Program-made: the position numbers and the translations under genes
Assembly (NCBI GenBank): GCA_002839855.1
Contig: PGYV01000015.1
Coordinates: forward strand, 1 to 64,000
DNA length: 64,000 bases
Direction: 5' to 3'
DNA from: Candidatus Goldiibacteriota bacterium HGW-Goldbacteria-1
GTDB taxonomy: Bacteria; Oederibacteriota; PGYV01
Part shown: one piece after another, positions 17,265-27,178 of the stretch
How the letters are laid out: every line of letters begins with the position of its first letter
Numbering within the stretch: the first letter of the stretch is position 1
Notes under the pieces: generated by a model
The model's input: only the letters and a program-made list of their open reading frames with translations
The model's database searches: none
Told to the model about the DNA's origin: nothing

Positions 17265-20200
17265 ATGAAAAAAATTATTATTTCATTTTTGTTAATATCC
17301 GTGTTTGCCGCGTCGGCGTTTTCGCTGCCGCGTGTGACCGAAAACCCGAAGGTATTAATACCAAATGATGAATCTGTCACTGTGCGGTGGGATGACGGTT
17401 TTACGGCAAGCCCTATAACACGCACCTGTAAGATTGTTTTTGGAACTTCTCCGTCATCATATTTTGGGCAGATAAACCAGGCCGCCCTTGGAGAAGCGTC
17501 ATTTGTGCCGCAGGATTATGGCATGACAGGCGGTGTCTACTATTGCCGCGTATCAGATACGGTTATAAATGAAACTTCGCGCGAATTTAAACTTTATGTT
17601 GAATCTTCCAATGCCCCGCAGTATATTGCGCCCGCGAATAATGCGGTATTAACAACCCTTAACCCGGTATTAAGCTGGCAGCCGGTTGCAGGTGTCCCTT
17701 ATTATACGGTGTTTATGTTTGACAATAAGGCGGAAATAGATTTTGGTTCCGGTTCTGTTTCAATCACCGCAAACGTAATCTGGGCGGCCACCACTGATCA
17801 GACAAGCATAGAATACCCGCAGCCTGACCCTTCGGGGTACTTTGATAAACTTGCTCCGCCGCCTTTGGCGCAGGGGCTTACTTATTCCTGGGCTGTGGTT
17901 AATAATTACAGCGGCTCTCCTTCTTTAATATCAGAAGTGTTCTCCGGTGTCAGGGTTTTTACCGTTAATGTGCCTGCGGGGGTTTCAGCCCCGGTATTAA
18001 ATCTTCCCGCGGACGGCGTTACATTTACCGCGGCGCCTATAAACCTTTCCTGGAACAGCGTGTCGGGCGCATCCGGATATAAAGTTTTTCTGTCAAGAAA
18101 AGAAGAAGGCAGCGGTGAAATTATAGGTTCTGCAAGCGTACCGGTTTGGAGCGGAGAAACACTTGATACGCAGATAAATATTCCCGGAAACATCGGGCTT
18201 TATAATTCGTTATATGAATGGTATGTGGTGGCTTTTGATTCCACGGGCAAAGGCGTAAAAAGCGATGTAAGGGGTTTTTATTATCAGACAACTGCATTTA
18301 CGGTGGATATAACAGTAAATGAAATTACTTCTCTTGGAACAGAGGCGGTACCCAGGGCAATTCTTTTTATTGAAACGACGGCCGGTGGTTCGGTAAATCT
18401 TTATCCCTATATGTGTATGGATGACGGAACTTTTTACGTTGATCTGCCTGCCGGAACGTATAAGTTTACAGTGAAAAAAGAAGGGTATAATACGCAGGAT
18501 TTCAGTGTGACAGTTGCAGGCGCTGTAAGCGAAACATTTACCATCACAAGAAGCGCGTATTCTCTTACCGGAAGTATTAACGATGATTCGGCGAACGCGC
18601 TGCAGGCAGTGCAGTTAACAGCAAAGCTTGACGGCGTGACAGCCGCCGCTTCCACGCTGGCAAACGGCGCTTTTGTCCTTTATCTTGATAATTACGGCCC
18701 GTGGCAGATTACCGCTGTTAAAGCAGGTTATGCAGAAACTGTAATAACAGAACTTGTTCCTGATGGAACGATGACAGGTAATTATGATGTGATTAAATCA
18801 TCTCCTATTATAATGGTTAAAAATCTGAATTCTGTTTCAGGGCAGGTTACAAATGATACGGCGCAGGGAATAGCGGGTGCAGTGGTGACGGTATCAGATG
18901 TTTCCAACACTTATACTGACACAACAGATTCATCGGGTAATTATTTTATTTCGCTGCCGGACGGCAGCTACGAAATTGCCGTAAGTAAGACAGGTTTTGT
19001 GCCGCCGCCTGTTTCGGCGCTGTCAGTTGCGCTTGGAGAGTCAAAGATAAGGAATTTTACAATGTCTCCTGAGGCAAATATGATAACCGGTATTGTGTCA
19101 AGAAACGGCGCGCCTTTTGCGGGTGTGTTGGTGCGGGCTGTGCCTTCTGCGGGCAGTCCTGTAGAAACTTATACCGATATTTTTGGAGCGTATTCCATAA
19201 GCACCGGCATTGGTGATTTTACGGTTGACGCATATTACAGCGGTTATACGTCAGACGGGACAAGAAATGTTTCTTTTGTATCAGGCGGAAACACATCATC
19301 GGGTAATGATTTTGCAATGTCAGAAAACGGCTCTTTTGTAAACGGTACGGTGACAACAGACGGCATAACGCCGCTTGAAGGCGCCTTTGTTTCAAACGGA
19401 GTTACAACTGTATATACTGACGCGGCGGGCAATTATTCGCTTTCCATGATATCAGGCAGTTATACAATCACAACATCAAAAACCGGATATTCGTCAGACG
19501 GTGATGAACCTATAATAATCGGTGCGGGGCAGACTTTAAATGATATAGATTTTGTGCTGTCTCCAAACGCCTGCGTAATCAATGGTGTTGTACGTGATAA
19601 TTTGGGAACGCCTGTAAGCGGGGCGGCGGTTTTTGCCGTGGGTCCGGGGGTTACTCAGACGGCATTAACGAATAGCTTGGGAAATTATTCTATTTCCATT
19701 ATGGCTAATCCGCAGGTTTTCAGTGTCTATGCTTCAAAAAACGGATTTAATGATTCTTCTGATGTTGTGCTTACACTTTCTCCGGGGCAGGTATCAAACG
19801 GGAATAACCTGACTCTGATTCCTGATACAGGTTACCTGACAGGCGTTGTAACAGACGGGGTTAACCCCGTGAATTCAGCGGCTGTTTATATCTTAAACGC
19901 GTCAGGAGTAACAAAGACTGTTTTAACGGATACAAACGGGGTTTATTTCTCAGGTGTTAAGACAGGAGGGATATCGGTTTACGCATCAAAGGCGGGTTAT
20001 GTGAATTCGGATTCGGTTACGGATTCTGTGGACGCTTTAAATACAACATATAACGCAAAAACGGTGAATTTACAGATTATTCCTGATGCTAAAATAATAT
20101 CAGGCATAATAACAGACGGTGTTAATCCGCTTAACGGAGTTGCAATAACCGTAACCGCGCCGGGAGCCACAATTAACGCGGTAACTGACGGTTCCGGTAA

Positions 20201-22343
20201 TTATTCTGTGGGCATACCGGGATTAAGTGATTCTGTCAGAATACAGTGCGTAAAAGCGGGATACACTTCCACATCTGACGATGTTGCAACCGTGGGAGCG
20301 CCGGGAACTGTTTACAATTTTGACAGGGCAATGACCGTTGCTTACGGCACGCTTCAGATGAATATAGCCACGACTGATGTAAGCCCTGTTGTGGCTGTTG
20401 TTTCAGCTAACGGCAATACAAAGGCGGTATCAGGGCCGTCGCCTGTAAACGGATTTACCATGGCCCTTATTCCGGGTACTTATAATATCACCGTATCGCA
20501 GGCGGGCTATTCTGATGCTGTGGCTTCAGGTGTTGTAATTGGAAGCGGAATAACAGATATAGGGACATTAATATTAAGCCAAATTTACGCGACAAGGACG
20601 ATTTCCGGAAATGTAAATGACGGCACTGTAAATATAGCCGGGGCAACGGTTCAGGTATACAGGTTGTTTGATAATATTTTAGTCACATCCGCGGTAAGCG
20701 ATGCTTCGGGTAATTTTTCAATACCGGGGCTTTTAGCACTGACGTACAACATTATTGTATATAAGGATGGCTATGATGTCCTTGAACAGGCCGTGGATGT
20801 ATCATTGGCGGATGCAACAGGGCTTGATTTAACGCTAACGAAAAAAACCGCGGCTCTTTATGCGTACGTCACAGGCACAGGTTCGGCGCTTCAGGGGGCG
20901 TTTATTAATCTTGAAGGTACGGGCGCCAACCTTGGCTATACAGGTTCAGGCACAACCGGCGCTGACGGCGGTGTTACAATAACCGCGCTTAACGCCGGGG
21001 ATTACAATGTGACAGTTTCAAAAGGCGGGTATACAACTCTTAATTCTACGGTTAATCTTACAGCCGGTGTTACCGCGCAGCAGGCATATACGATGATACT
21101 TGACCCTGTATCTTTGGGCGGTGTTGCGGGAACAGTAAAGGACAAGGATTCAAATGCAATGCCGGCAGTTACGGTTAATATTTATGACCAGTCTTTCCCG
21201 GACACCGTATATGGCACTGCTTCAACCGATTTAACGGGAACTTTCTGGTATGTACTGCCTGCGGGAAATTACACACTTGTTCCGGTAAAAGGCGGGTATT
21301 CATCTTCGCCTGTGCAGGAATATATTTCAATAGCCGCGGGAACCACTGTTACCGCTTCGTTTACAATGGCTCCTATAACAGGCGGCGGTATTACAATTAC
21401 GGGGCCGCTTAATCCCGTCTTTAACACAAACATCGGCGGGCCGTATAATTTCACGGCAGCCTTAAAAGATGGCGACGGCAAGTCGGTTTCTGCCGTATTT
21501 ACGTGGAGGGTGTCGCCGCAGGAAGCGGGTACAATAACTTCAGCAGGGGTATTCACGCCTGATACAAATTATATCGGACAGATAACAATAATTGCCACGG
21601 CGCAGGGATACGAAGGCGCTTACGAATGCCCGGTATTCCAGAAACTTTACGCGGGAATGGGGGCGGTGGATGTCACCGATTATAAAGGTTTTGGCCTTCA
21701 GATACCGGCGGGAGCGTATTCTCCGCTGAACACGCTTGACAGGATAACCATGTATAAGATACCCGCATCAGGTATTTATGGAACTTCGCGTGATGTGAAG
21801 GCAATAGGTAATATCTATAAAATTACAGAAGGCGTAATTTTTGATATGAATTGTACAATAACGCTTCCTATACCGGCTGAATATAACGGCGGTGCCTACA
21901 GCACGGGAATATGGAGTGCGGACAGCCTGTCATGGATATCAATCGGCGGAACAGTATCAGGGTCTTCAATAAGTACAGGGTCTTCAACGTTGTCGCAGTT
22001 TGCAGTGCTGTCAGAAATGGGGCAGCTGACGATGGACTTTTCAGAATTAACGCCTAATCCGTTCTCACCTAAAAGAGGGGAATTAAAGATAAGGTACGCA
22101 ATAAGCACAAAAGAAGGGTCGTCTGTTGAAACCACAATAAAAGTATTTAATGTCGCCGGAAAACTTGTCAGGTCAATTGTGGACAGGCAGTTTAGGGCGG
22201 CGGGCGCTGTAAATAATGATTACTGGGACGGCAGGGACAGCGCGGGCAACTGGTGCGCCAACGGCAGATATATTATCCAGGTGGAAATAAAAGACGCCAA
22301 AGAGAAGAAGCAGTATCTGTACTCTGTGGCGGTTGTTAAATAA
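17265..22343 (+). CDS. Giant secreted protein of carboxypeptidase-regulatory-like repeats with C-terminal FlgD-Ig-like domain
   Basis: 1692 residues with a signal peptide (about 1-20). Two fibronectin-III-like domains are near 20-115 and 225-340. About twelve beta-sandwich modules (345-1370) follow, each opening like SGQVTNDTAQGIAGAVVTV and closing like YEIAVSKTGF, typical of CarboxypepD_reg/CNA-B-type repeats. A further Ig-like domain and a ZU5-like segment (FGLQIPAGAYSPLNTLDRIT) come next. The C-terminal ~100 residues read LTPNPFSPKRGELKIRYAIS to QYLYSVAVVK with a WDGRDSAGN motif, a FlgD-Ig-like or secretion-CTD domain. Probably a surface adhesin or stalk. No enzyme motif was found. Confidence 0.75.
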   Translation: MKKIIISFLLISVFAASAFSLPRVTENPKVLIPNDESVTVRWDDGFTASPITRTCKIVFGTSPSSYFGQINQAALGEASFVPQDYGMTGGVYYCRVSDTVINETSREFKLYVESSNAPQYIAPANNAVLTTLNPVLSWQPVAGVPYYTVFMFDNKAEIDFGSGSVSITANVIWAATTDQTSIEYPQPDPSGYFDKLAPPPLAQGLTYSWAVVNNYSGSPSLISEVFSGVRVFTVNVPAGVSAPVLNLPADGVTFTAAPINLSWNSVSGASGYKVFLSRKEEGSGEIIGSASVPVWSGETLDTQINIPGNIGLYNSLYEWYVVAFDSTGKGVKSDVRGFYYQTTAFTVDITVNEITSLGTEAVPRAILFIETTAGGSVNLYPYMCMDDGTFYVDLPAGTYKFTVKKEGYNTQDFSVTVAGAVSETFTITRSAYSLTGSINDDSANALQAVQLTAKLDGVTAAASTLANGAFVLYLDNYGPWQITAVKAGYAETVITELVPDGTMTGNYDVIKSSPIIMVKNLNSVSGQVTNDTAQGIAGAVVTVSDVSNTYTDTTDSSGNYFISLPDGSYEIAVSKTGFVPPPVSALSVALGESKIRNFTMSPEANMITGIVSRNGAPFAGVLVRAVPSAGSPVETYTDIFGAYSISTGIGDFTVDAYYSGYTSDGTRNVSFVSGGNTSSGNDFAMSENGSFVNGTVTTDGITPLEGAFVSNGVTTVYTDAAGNYSLSMISGSYTITTSKTGYSSDGDEPIIIGAGQTLNDIDFVLSPNACVINGVVRDNLGTPVSGAAVFAVGPGVTQTALTNSLGNYSISIMANPQVFSVYASKNGFNDSSDVVLTLSPGQVSNGNNLTLIPDTGYLTGVVTDGVNPVNSAAVYILNASGVTKTVLTDTNGVYFSGVKTGGISVYASKAGYVNSDSVTDSVDALNTTYNAKTVNLQIIPDAKIISGIITDGVNPLNGVAITVTAPGATINAVTDGSGNYSVGIPGLSDSVRIQCVKAGYTSTSDDVATVGAPGTVYNFDRAMTVAYGTLQMNIATTDVSPVVAVVSANGNTKAVSGPSPVNGFTMALIPGTYNITVSQAGYSDAVASGVVIGSGITDIGTLILSQIYATRTISGNVNDGTVNIAGATVQVYRLFDNILVTSAVSDASGNFSIPGLLALTYNIIVYKDGYDVLEQAVDVSLADATGLDLTLTKKTAALYAYVTGTGSALQGAFINLEGTGANLGYTGSGTTGADGGVTITALNAGDYNVTVSKGGYTTLNSTVNLTAGVTAQQAYTMILDPVSLGGVAGTVKDKDSNAMPAVTVNIYDQSFPDTVYGTASTDLTGTFWYVLPAGNYTLVPVKGGYSSSPVQEYISIAAGTTVTASFTMAPITGGGITITGPLNPVFNTNIGGPYNFTAALKDGDGKSVSAVFTWRVSPQEAGTITSAGVFTPDTNYIGQITIIATAQGYEGAYECPVFQKLYAGMGAVDVTDYKGFGLQIPAGAYSPLNTLDRITMYKIPASGIYGTSRDVKAIGNIYKITEGVIFDMNCTITLPIPAEYNGGAYSTGIWSADSLSWISIGGTVSGSSISTGSSTLSQFAVLSEMGQLTMDFSELTPNPFSPKRGELKIRYAISTKEGSSVETTIKVFNVAGKLVRSIVDRQFRAAGAVNNDYWDGRDSAGNWCANGRYIIQVEIKDAKEKKQYLYSVAVVK

Positions 22344-22344
22344 A

Positions 22345-22741
22345 GCGAATTAAGCTATAAGCAATTAAGCATAAGCAATTAAGCTATAAGCAATTAAGCT
22401 ATAAGCAATTAAGCATAAGCAATTAAGCATAAGCAATTAAGCTATAAGCAATTAAGCTATAAGCAATTAAGCATAAGCAATTAAGCTATAAGCAATTAAG
22501 CTATAAGCAATTAAGCATAAGCGAAAGATTAAGAAATTTGTTCCGCTATAGCTTAAATGCTTAATTCGCTAATGTGCTATGTTTAAAGGTTCCGCTATAG
22601 CTTAAATGTTTAATTCGCTAATGTGCTATGTTTAAAGGTTCCGCTATAGCTTAAATGCTTAATTCGCTGATGTGCTATGTTTAAAGGTTAAAGGTTCCGC
22701 TATAGCTTAAATGCTTAATTCGCTAATATGCTATGTTTAAT
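22345..22741. repeat. Two tandem arrays (14/15-bp and 49-bp units) directly upstream of a PorV-like gene
   Basis: From about 22350, twelve units alternate AAGCTATAAGCAATT (A, 15 bp) and AAGCATAAGCAATT (B, 14 bp) in the order ABAABBAABAAB. Then a 49-bp unit starting TTCCGCTATAGCTTAAATGC repeats at 22541, 22590, 22639 and 22695; the last is preceded by a 7-bp duplication. The two arrays are partly complementary (AAGCTATAAGC / GCTATAGCTT). No gene lies in the gap. Confidence 0.9.
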
Positions 22742-22754
22742 AATGGAGGTTATG

Positions 22755-23660
22755 ATGAAAAAATTGATGTGTTTACTTTTTATTCTTACGGCGGGCGCGG
22801 TTTATGCCAATCCCGGTGTTTCGGGCGCTTTTACGGACGTGGGTACGGCAAGGCCGTCTGCTTTGGGCGGCGCGTTTACAGCTGTCGCGGATGACAGCAA
22901 TGCGGTCTTTTACAATCCTGCCGGCATAGTGCTGTCGGATTATAAGGATTTCTCGTTTCTGCATTTTCGGCAGAAAGGGATAATACCGTATAATTACGCT
23001 TCTTTTATTTTTCCCATCAGCAGAATGCGCGGGTTAGGCGCGGGCATGATAATTTCCGGTGATGAGATATTTGATGAAAAGACATTCTTTTTATCTTACG
23101 CGGAGAATTTCGGGTGGGTTAACAGGATGCTGTCAGGGTTTTCGCTTGGCGCCAATGTGAAATTTATGTTTGCGGGTTACGGCGATCAGAATATATCCGG
23201 AGGCGAAGAGCGTATTAAAGGCAGCGCGTGGGGTATAGGGCTGGATTTGTCTTCCATGTGGCAGGTAAATGAAAATATCCGTGCCGGGGTAATGATAAGG
23301 GATTCATTTTCCTGGATATCATGGAAAAACCAGTATGAAACATACACGGAAGGCGTACCGCTTACTTCTTCTTTTGGCGTAAGCTACAGAATGCCGGAAT
23401 TTATGATTTCCGGAGAAATAGCGGATCTGGGCATTGTTAAAATAGGGATTGAAAAAACGTTTTTTAAACACTTTGACCTTCGCGGCGGTTATACGCAGGT
23501 GCTTGACCCGGAATCATATAAGGAGTATTTTGTGGGTTTTGGGCTTTCCAGATTTGTATTCGGGCCGGAAAGGTCAATGTCCGCGTCGCTTGATTTTTCA
23601 TACGGTTTTGAAAGGCTGGATAATACTTTTAAAATACAGGCGGGCTTCAGGTTTAAATAA
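22755..23660 (+). CDS. PorV/UPF0164-like outer-membrane barrel protein
   Basis: ATG codons lie at 22728, 22743, 22752 and 22755. GGAGG at 22745-22749 favours 22755 (301 residues). The signal peptide ends VYA. The mature N-terminus TARPSALGGAFTAVADDSN, then AVFYNPAG, is the hallmark of the PorV/PorQ/UPF0164 group of FadL-like barrels. The C-terminus ends KIQAGFRFK. In Bacteroidota, PorV shuttles type IX substrates at the outer membrane; whether this protein does so is unknown, but the neighbour at 17265 carries a CTD-like end. The tandem repeat array abuts the ribosome site. Confidence 0.75.
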   Translation: MKKLMCLLFILTAGAVYANPGVSGAFTDVGTARPSALGGAFTAVADDSNAVFYNPAGIVLSDYKDFSFLHFRQKGIIPYNYASFIFPISRMRGLGAGMIISGDEIFDEKTFFLSYAENFGWVNRMLSGFSLGANVKFMFAGYGDQNISGGEERIKGSAWGIGLDLSSMWQVNENIRAGVMIRDSFSWISWKNQYETYTEGVPLTSSFGVSYRMPEFMISGEIADLGIVKIGIEKTFFKHFDLRGGYTQVLDPESYKEYFVGFGLSRFVFGPERSMSASLDFSYGFERLDNTFKIQAGFRFK

Positions 23661-23678
23661 CAACAGGGGAATCAAACT

Positions 23679-24692
23679 ATGAAAAAAATTATCTTTTGTT
23701 TTATCATATGTCTCTTTTCTTTTGCGGTTTACGCGGATGTTTTTACCGATCTTGAACAGCTTACGTCAGAAACCGGGTATCTTAAAAATGACCTGACAAA
23801 GATTTCGGGGTTTATAAATTCAGAGCTTACAAAACAGATATTATTAAACGGCACGGCAGGCACTGTTTTTCCGGGAAATACCTGCACGTTACCGGGCGTG
23901 GAATTTGGAGCACAGCTTGGGATATCGGCGGGAAGTTTTAATGTGGAGGGGCTTAAATCTCTTAAATATGATTACCTTCCGCAGATAGATACGGACAACG
24001 CGGATATTCCAAAATATATTCCCCTTCCTGCAGGAGCTTTTCATGTTAAATCGGGTTTCTTCCCGCTGTTTGGCAAAGAGACTGACCTTGGAATAAGGTT
24101 CCTTGCGCTGGATTTTGGGATAAATCAGGAAAAGGTAAAAATGCGGGCTCAGCATTATATTTTCGGGCTGGAACAAAGGTACATGCTGGTTAAACAGACA
24201 GAAACATCCCCGTTTGGCGTTACCGGCGCTTTAAGCCTTGATTACTTATCGGGAAGGGTAAAGATTGCGCTTGCTCAGGATACTTCGGACACGGCGGAAA
24301 TTAACGGTACGCCTTATGACATTGTAACTGACGGGCAGGTGGTGGTTGCTTCTGAATGGAATGTGCAGACAGTGGGAATGAAACTTGTCCTTAATAAAGA
24401 ATTATTCTTCTTTAACCCATTTGCCGGCCTTGGTCTTAATTTTAATTTTGGAAATTATGGGACAACAGCGGGGATAGAGAGTTATATAACAATAACAAAA
24501 TCAGGAGACCCGGGAAATACCGCGACAGAATTTGCGGAAGTAAAAGCGCCATATTCAAGCACGCCTTCAATGCTTGATGCAAGGCTGATAATGGGTTTTG
24601 AAATTGGCATTGCTGCTTTTAAATGGAATGTCACGTATGAATGGGCAGGGGAAGTATTCAGCTTGATGACAGGGATAAGGTTTCAGATATAA
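23679..24692 (+). CDS. Predicted secreted/outer-membrane beta-barrel protein
   Basis: 337 residues, starting 18 bp after the PorV-like gene. Signal peptide MKKIIFCFIICLFSFAVYA. The sequence alternates beta strands with amphipathic, aromatic residues (FFNPFAGLGLNFNFGNYG, WNVTYEWAGEVFSLMTGIRFQI), consistent with a small barrel. No family was recognised. Co-transcription with the upstream gene is likely. Confidence 0.6.
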   Translation: MKKIIFCFIICLFSFAVYADVFTDLEQLTSETGYLKNDLTKISGFINSELTKQILLNGTAGTVFPGNTCTLPGVEFGAQLGISAGSFNVEGLKSLKYDYLPQIDTDNADIPKYIPLPAGAFHVKSGFFPLFGKETDLGIRFLALDFGINQEKVKMRAQHYIFGLEQRYMLVKQTETSPFGVTGALSLDYLSGRVKIALAQDTSDTAEINGTPYDIVTDGQVVVASEWNVQTVGMKLVLNKELFFFNPFAGLGLNFNFGNYGTTAGIESYITITKSGDPGNTATEFAEVKAPYSSTPSMLDARLIMGFEIGIAAFKWNVTYEWAGEVFSLMTGIRFQI

Positions 24693-25043
24693 AGGGCAGA
24701 AGGTTGGAGGCTTGGAGGCTTGGAGGCTTGGTTTAGATCCGGGGAACCTTGTTCGGGCGGTTATTTCTAAATTTAAAAAATTTTTATCAAACATATCTGC
24801 GTTAAACCTTAATATTGACTAAAACGCTTTCGTGATGTATATTTCATTCAAATCAGGTATTTTAAAAAAATAATGTTATAGAAGGAATTGTTGATATATC
24901 AGTTTTTACTGTGTCCGGGCGCTGAAAATTCATGGAATAGGCGGCAGGTATATTAATGGCATCGGCATTGTGACATGAAGCTGTTTTAGTGTTTCCATTA
25001 ATAATGCGATAAAAAAAGTAAATATTCATATAAACAGGAGAGT
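24693..25043. other. Intergenic region with class D repeat and long leader
   Basis: 24702-24733 is 'aggttggaggcttggaggct' and more (class D). The rest is AT-rich and holds the candidate promoter/operator listed next, then about 190 nt of leader before the oxidoreductase gene. No protein or recognisable RNA was found in the leader. Confidence 0.5.
24815..24843 (+). promoter_or_regulatory. Candidate promoter with LacI-type core operator in the spacer
   Basis: TTGACT (24815-24820) and TATATT (24838-24843) are 17 nt apart. The spacer holds AAAACGCTTT, the central pattern of LacI/GalR-family operators (AAANCGNTTT). It lies upstream of the sugar oxidoreductase/isomerase pair. A regulator gene is not in the window. 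Confidence 0.4.
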
Positions 25044-26078
25044 ATGATGAAAATGATAAAAGCGGCTGTAATTGGGGCGGGCAAGATTGCGGAAAGGACG
25101 CATCTTCCGCAGTATAAAGAATTAAAGAACGTGGAAGTGGCGGCAATATGCGATATAAACAGGAAAAAAGCTGAACGCCTTGCGAAAATGTTTTCAATAC
25201 CGGCTGTATATACAGATTACAAAAAGATGATAAAAGAGTGCGGATGCGAAGCTGTATCTGTATGTACGCCTAACTATTTACACGCGCCTATGTCAATATT
25301 CGCGGCAAAAAATAATATGCATGTACTTGTGGAAAAACCAATGGCTATGTCCGTAAAAGAGATGAAAGCAATGATAGCGGCTTCAAAGGCGGCCAAAAAA
25401 GTTTTAATGGTGGAACAGTCACACCGTTTTGACCCCGGCCATGAAGTTTTAAAAGATATAGTGGACAGCGGCATCATAGGAAAAGTGGTATCAGTGCGCG
25501 GCAAGCTTGGCCATTCCGGGCCGGAATTCTGGTCGGATGATTCGCCATGGTTTTTTGATGAGAAAAAATCAGGCGGAGGAGTTACTGTTGATGTGGGAAT
25601 ACATATCCTTGACCTTATCCGTTTTGTCACCGGCAAGAATGTGGCGTCGGTCTCCGGTTATATGGCAAACCTTGTAAAGAAGAAAGCAAAACTTGAAGAT
25701 AACGTGGAAGCCGCGATTAAATTTACGGACGGTACAATTGGCGTATATGAAGCGTCCTGGACAAACAGCCCGTATGAAGTTGTGGTGCAGGTTTACGGAA
25801 CAAAAGGAAAAGCGATGGTAAACCAGTCCAACTATGACCCGCAGAGGGTGCGCGTGTGGACGGTGAATCCGGCAAATCCATACAATACGGTAAAAGAAAT
25901 CAGGTATAAGATTCCCGCGAAAAGCAGAAACACAAGCCCTATAGCGCATTTTATTGACTGTGTTTTTAATAAAAAGAAGTGCATTATAGACGGAACAGAA
26001 GGAATGAAATCCGCCGCGGCAGTCATTGCCACAAGGCAGTCCGCCAAAACCGGCAAGCCGGTTAAACTTACGGTATAG
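25044..26078 (+). CDS. Gfo/Idh/MocA family oxidoreductase
   Basis: 344 residues. The N-terminal Rossmann motif is VIGAGKIAERTHLPQYKEL, followed by the family's EKPMAMS (Lys-Pro) motif and a GGGVTVDVGIHILDLIRF region typical of the catalytic His. These NAD(P)-dependent enzymes oxidise sugars or inositols, or reduce keto-sugars. The downstream sugar isomerase/epimerase is only 11 bp away, so the two probably form a short catabolic or interconversion pathway. The substrate is unknown. Confidence 0.85.
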   Translation: MMKMIKAAVIGAGKIAERTHLPQYKELKNVEVAAICDINRKKAERLAKMFSIPAVYTDYKKMIKECGCEAVSVCTPNYLHAPMSIFAAKNNMHVLVEKPMAMSVKEMKAMIAASKAAKKVLMVEQSHRFDPGHEVLKDIVDSGIIGKVVSVRGKLGHSGPEFWSDDSPWFFDEKKSGGGVTVDVGIHILDLIRFVTGKNVASVSGYMANLVKKKAKLEDNVEAAIKFTDGTIGVYEASWTNSPYEVVVQVYGTKGKAMVNQSNYDPQRVRVWTVNPANPYNTVKEIRYKIPAKSRNTSPIAHFIDCVFNKKKCIIDGTEGMKSAAAVIATRQSAKTGKPVKLTV

Positions 26079-26089
26079 GGAGAACGCAA

Positions 26090-26923
26090 ATGTCATATAA
26101 GCTAAGCGCTGTTACATGGTCACATCATTATTCTTTTGAAACCGGAAAAATTGATGATATGGGTTTGATTAACCTTTATGCGAAAGAAGGCCTTGGCGGG
26201 ATTGAATTTATTATGGAACATTTGAAATCGCATGATGAGAAACACCTGTTAAAATTAAAAAAATATGCTGCGGATAAAAATATAAATTTTTCCGCAATAT
26301 CGCCGGGCAATAACTTTGGCAATGTGAATGATAAGGATAATAAATCAAATCTGGCATACGTTCAGAAAAGCATTGATACCGCGTATATACTTGGCGCGCC
26401 GAATGTAAGGGTGTTTGCTGGCTGGCCGCCCGCGGGTATGCGTGAAAAGATGTGGGGCACAGCTGTAAGGTATATGAAGCTTGCGGCAAAATACGCCGAA
26501 AAAAAGGGAATAACGCTTGCGGTAGAGCCGCATAACAATGGCGGTTTTCTGCCGGATTCAAAGTCCGCAGTCAGGTTCATAAAAGATGTTAACTCCCCGT
26601 TTGTTAAAATGAATGTAGATACCGGGAATTACCTTGGGCACGATAAGGATATTTATAAAGCAATAGCCGCTTCAATGAAATATACGGTAAATTGCCACTT
26701 AAAAGTCCACGCTATATCCAAAGACGGCAAAAAGACCTCCGATTTTAACCTTGATAAGGTGTTTAAAGTGTTAAGCGGCGCGCAATATACCGGGTGGATA
26801 GCAATTGAATATGAAGGGCAGGAATTTGTAAGCGGTGAAAAACCGGACAGGGCAAAGAATGAAATGGAGTATTTTGGGGCGGCTGTCAAAAGGGCGAAGG
26901 AAATGATAAGGAAATACTATTAA
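26090..26923 (+). CDS. Sugar phosphate isomerase/epimerase (xylose isomerase-like TIM barrel)
   Basis: 277 residues. Metal-ligand motifs are visible: LAVEPHNNGGFL (Glu), VKMNVDTGNYL (Asp), CHLKVHA (His) and WIAIEYEGQE (Glu), the AP endonuclease-2/xylose isomerase-like layout. Such enzymes interconvert ketoses and aldoses or epimerise keto-sugars. Paired with the Gfo/Idh/MocA oxidoreductase, it most likely acts on the same sugar. No substrate is readable from the sequence. Confidence 0.83.
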   Translation: MSYKLSAVTWSHHYSFETGKIDDMGLINLYAKEGLGGIEFIMEHLKSHDEKHLLKLKKYAADKNINFSAISPGNNFGNVNDKDNKSNLAYVQKSIDTAYILGAPNVRVFAGWPPAGMREKMWGTAVRYMKLAAKYAEKKGITLAVEPHNNGGFLPDSKSAVRFIKDVNSPFVKMNVDTGNYLGHDKDIYKAIAASMKYTVNCHLKVHAISKDGKKTSDFNLDKVFKVLSGAQYTGWIAIEYEGQEFVSGEKPDRAKNEMEYFGAAVKRAKEMIRKYY

Positions 26924-27178
26924 GGTCGGATGGTTGGAAGGTTGGATGGTTAGATGCTTTGTTTAAAAATGGTTGAAACGGGCGTACGGAAGGAAATGTC
27001 AGAAACATGCCGGAAATGATATCGCAGGGCCGCAATATATTGCGGCCGGATTTAAGAACACATTTTGTACCTGCGGCTGCAGGCACGGGCTTTTCAAAAT
27101 TCGGGTAAAATTTTTGCCTTTAAACTTCCTATCTATTAATATATAATAACATTCATAAAATTTGAAAGGGGCAATAAC
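26924..27178. other. Intergenic region with class D repeat and a palindrome
   Basis: 26925-26958 is 'ggttggaaggttggatggtt' (class D). 27028-27047 is the palindrome GGCCGCAATATATTGCGGCC without a T tract. TATAAT at 27142-27147, 32 nt before metF, is a plausible -10 box. Confidence 0.5.

Noticed and set aside
22345-22741. Possible CRISPR array
   Set aside because: Units are contiguous 14/15-bp and 49-bp repeats without unique spacers, and no cas gene is nearby.
27028-27047. GGCCGCAATATATTGCGGCC as a terminator
   Set aside because: A clean palindrome but with no following T run; listed only as a palindrome.
27070-27090. Partial class B hairpin before metF
   Set aside because: Only 'aggcacgggctttt' remains, with no matching right arm.
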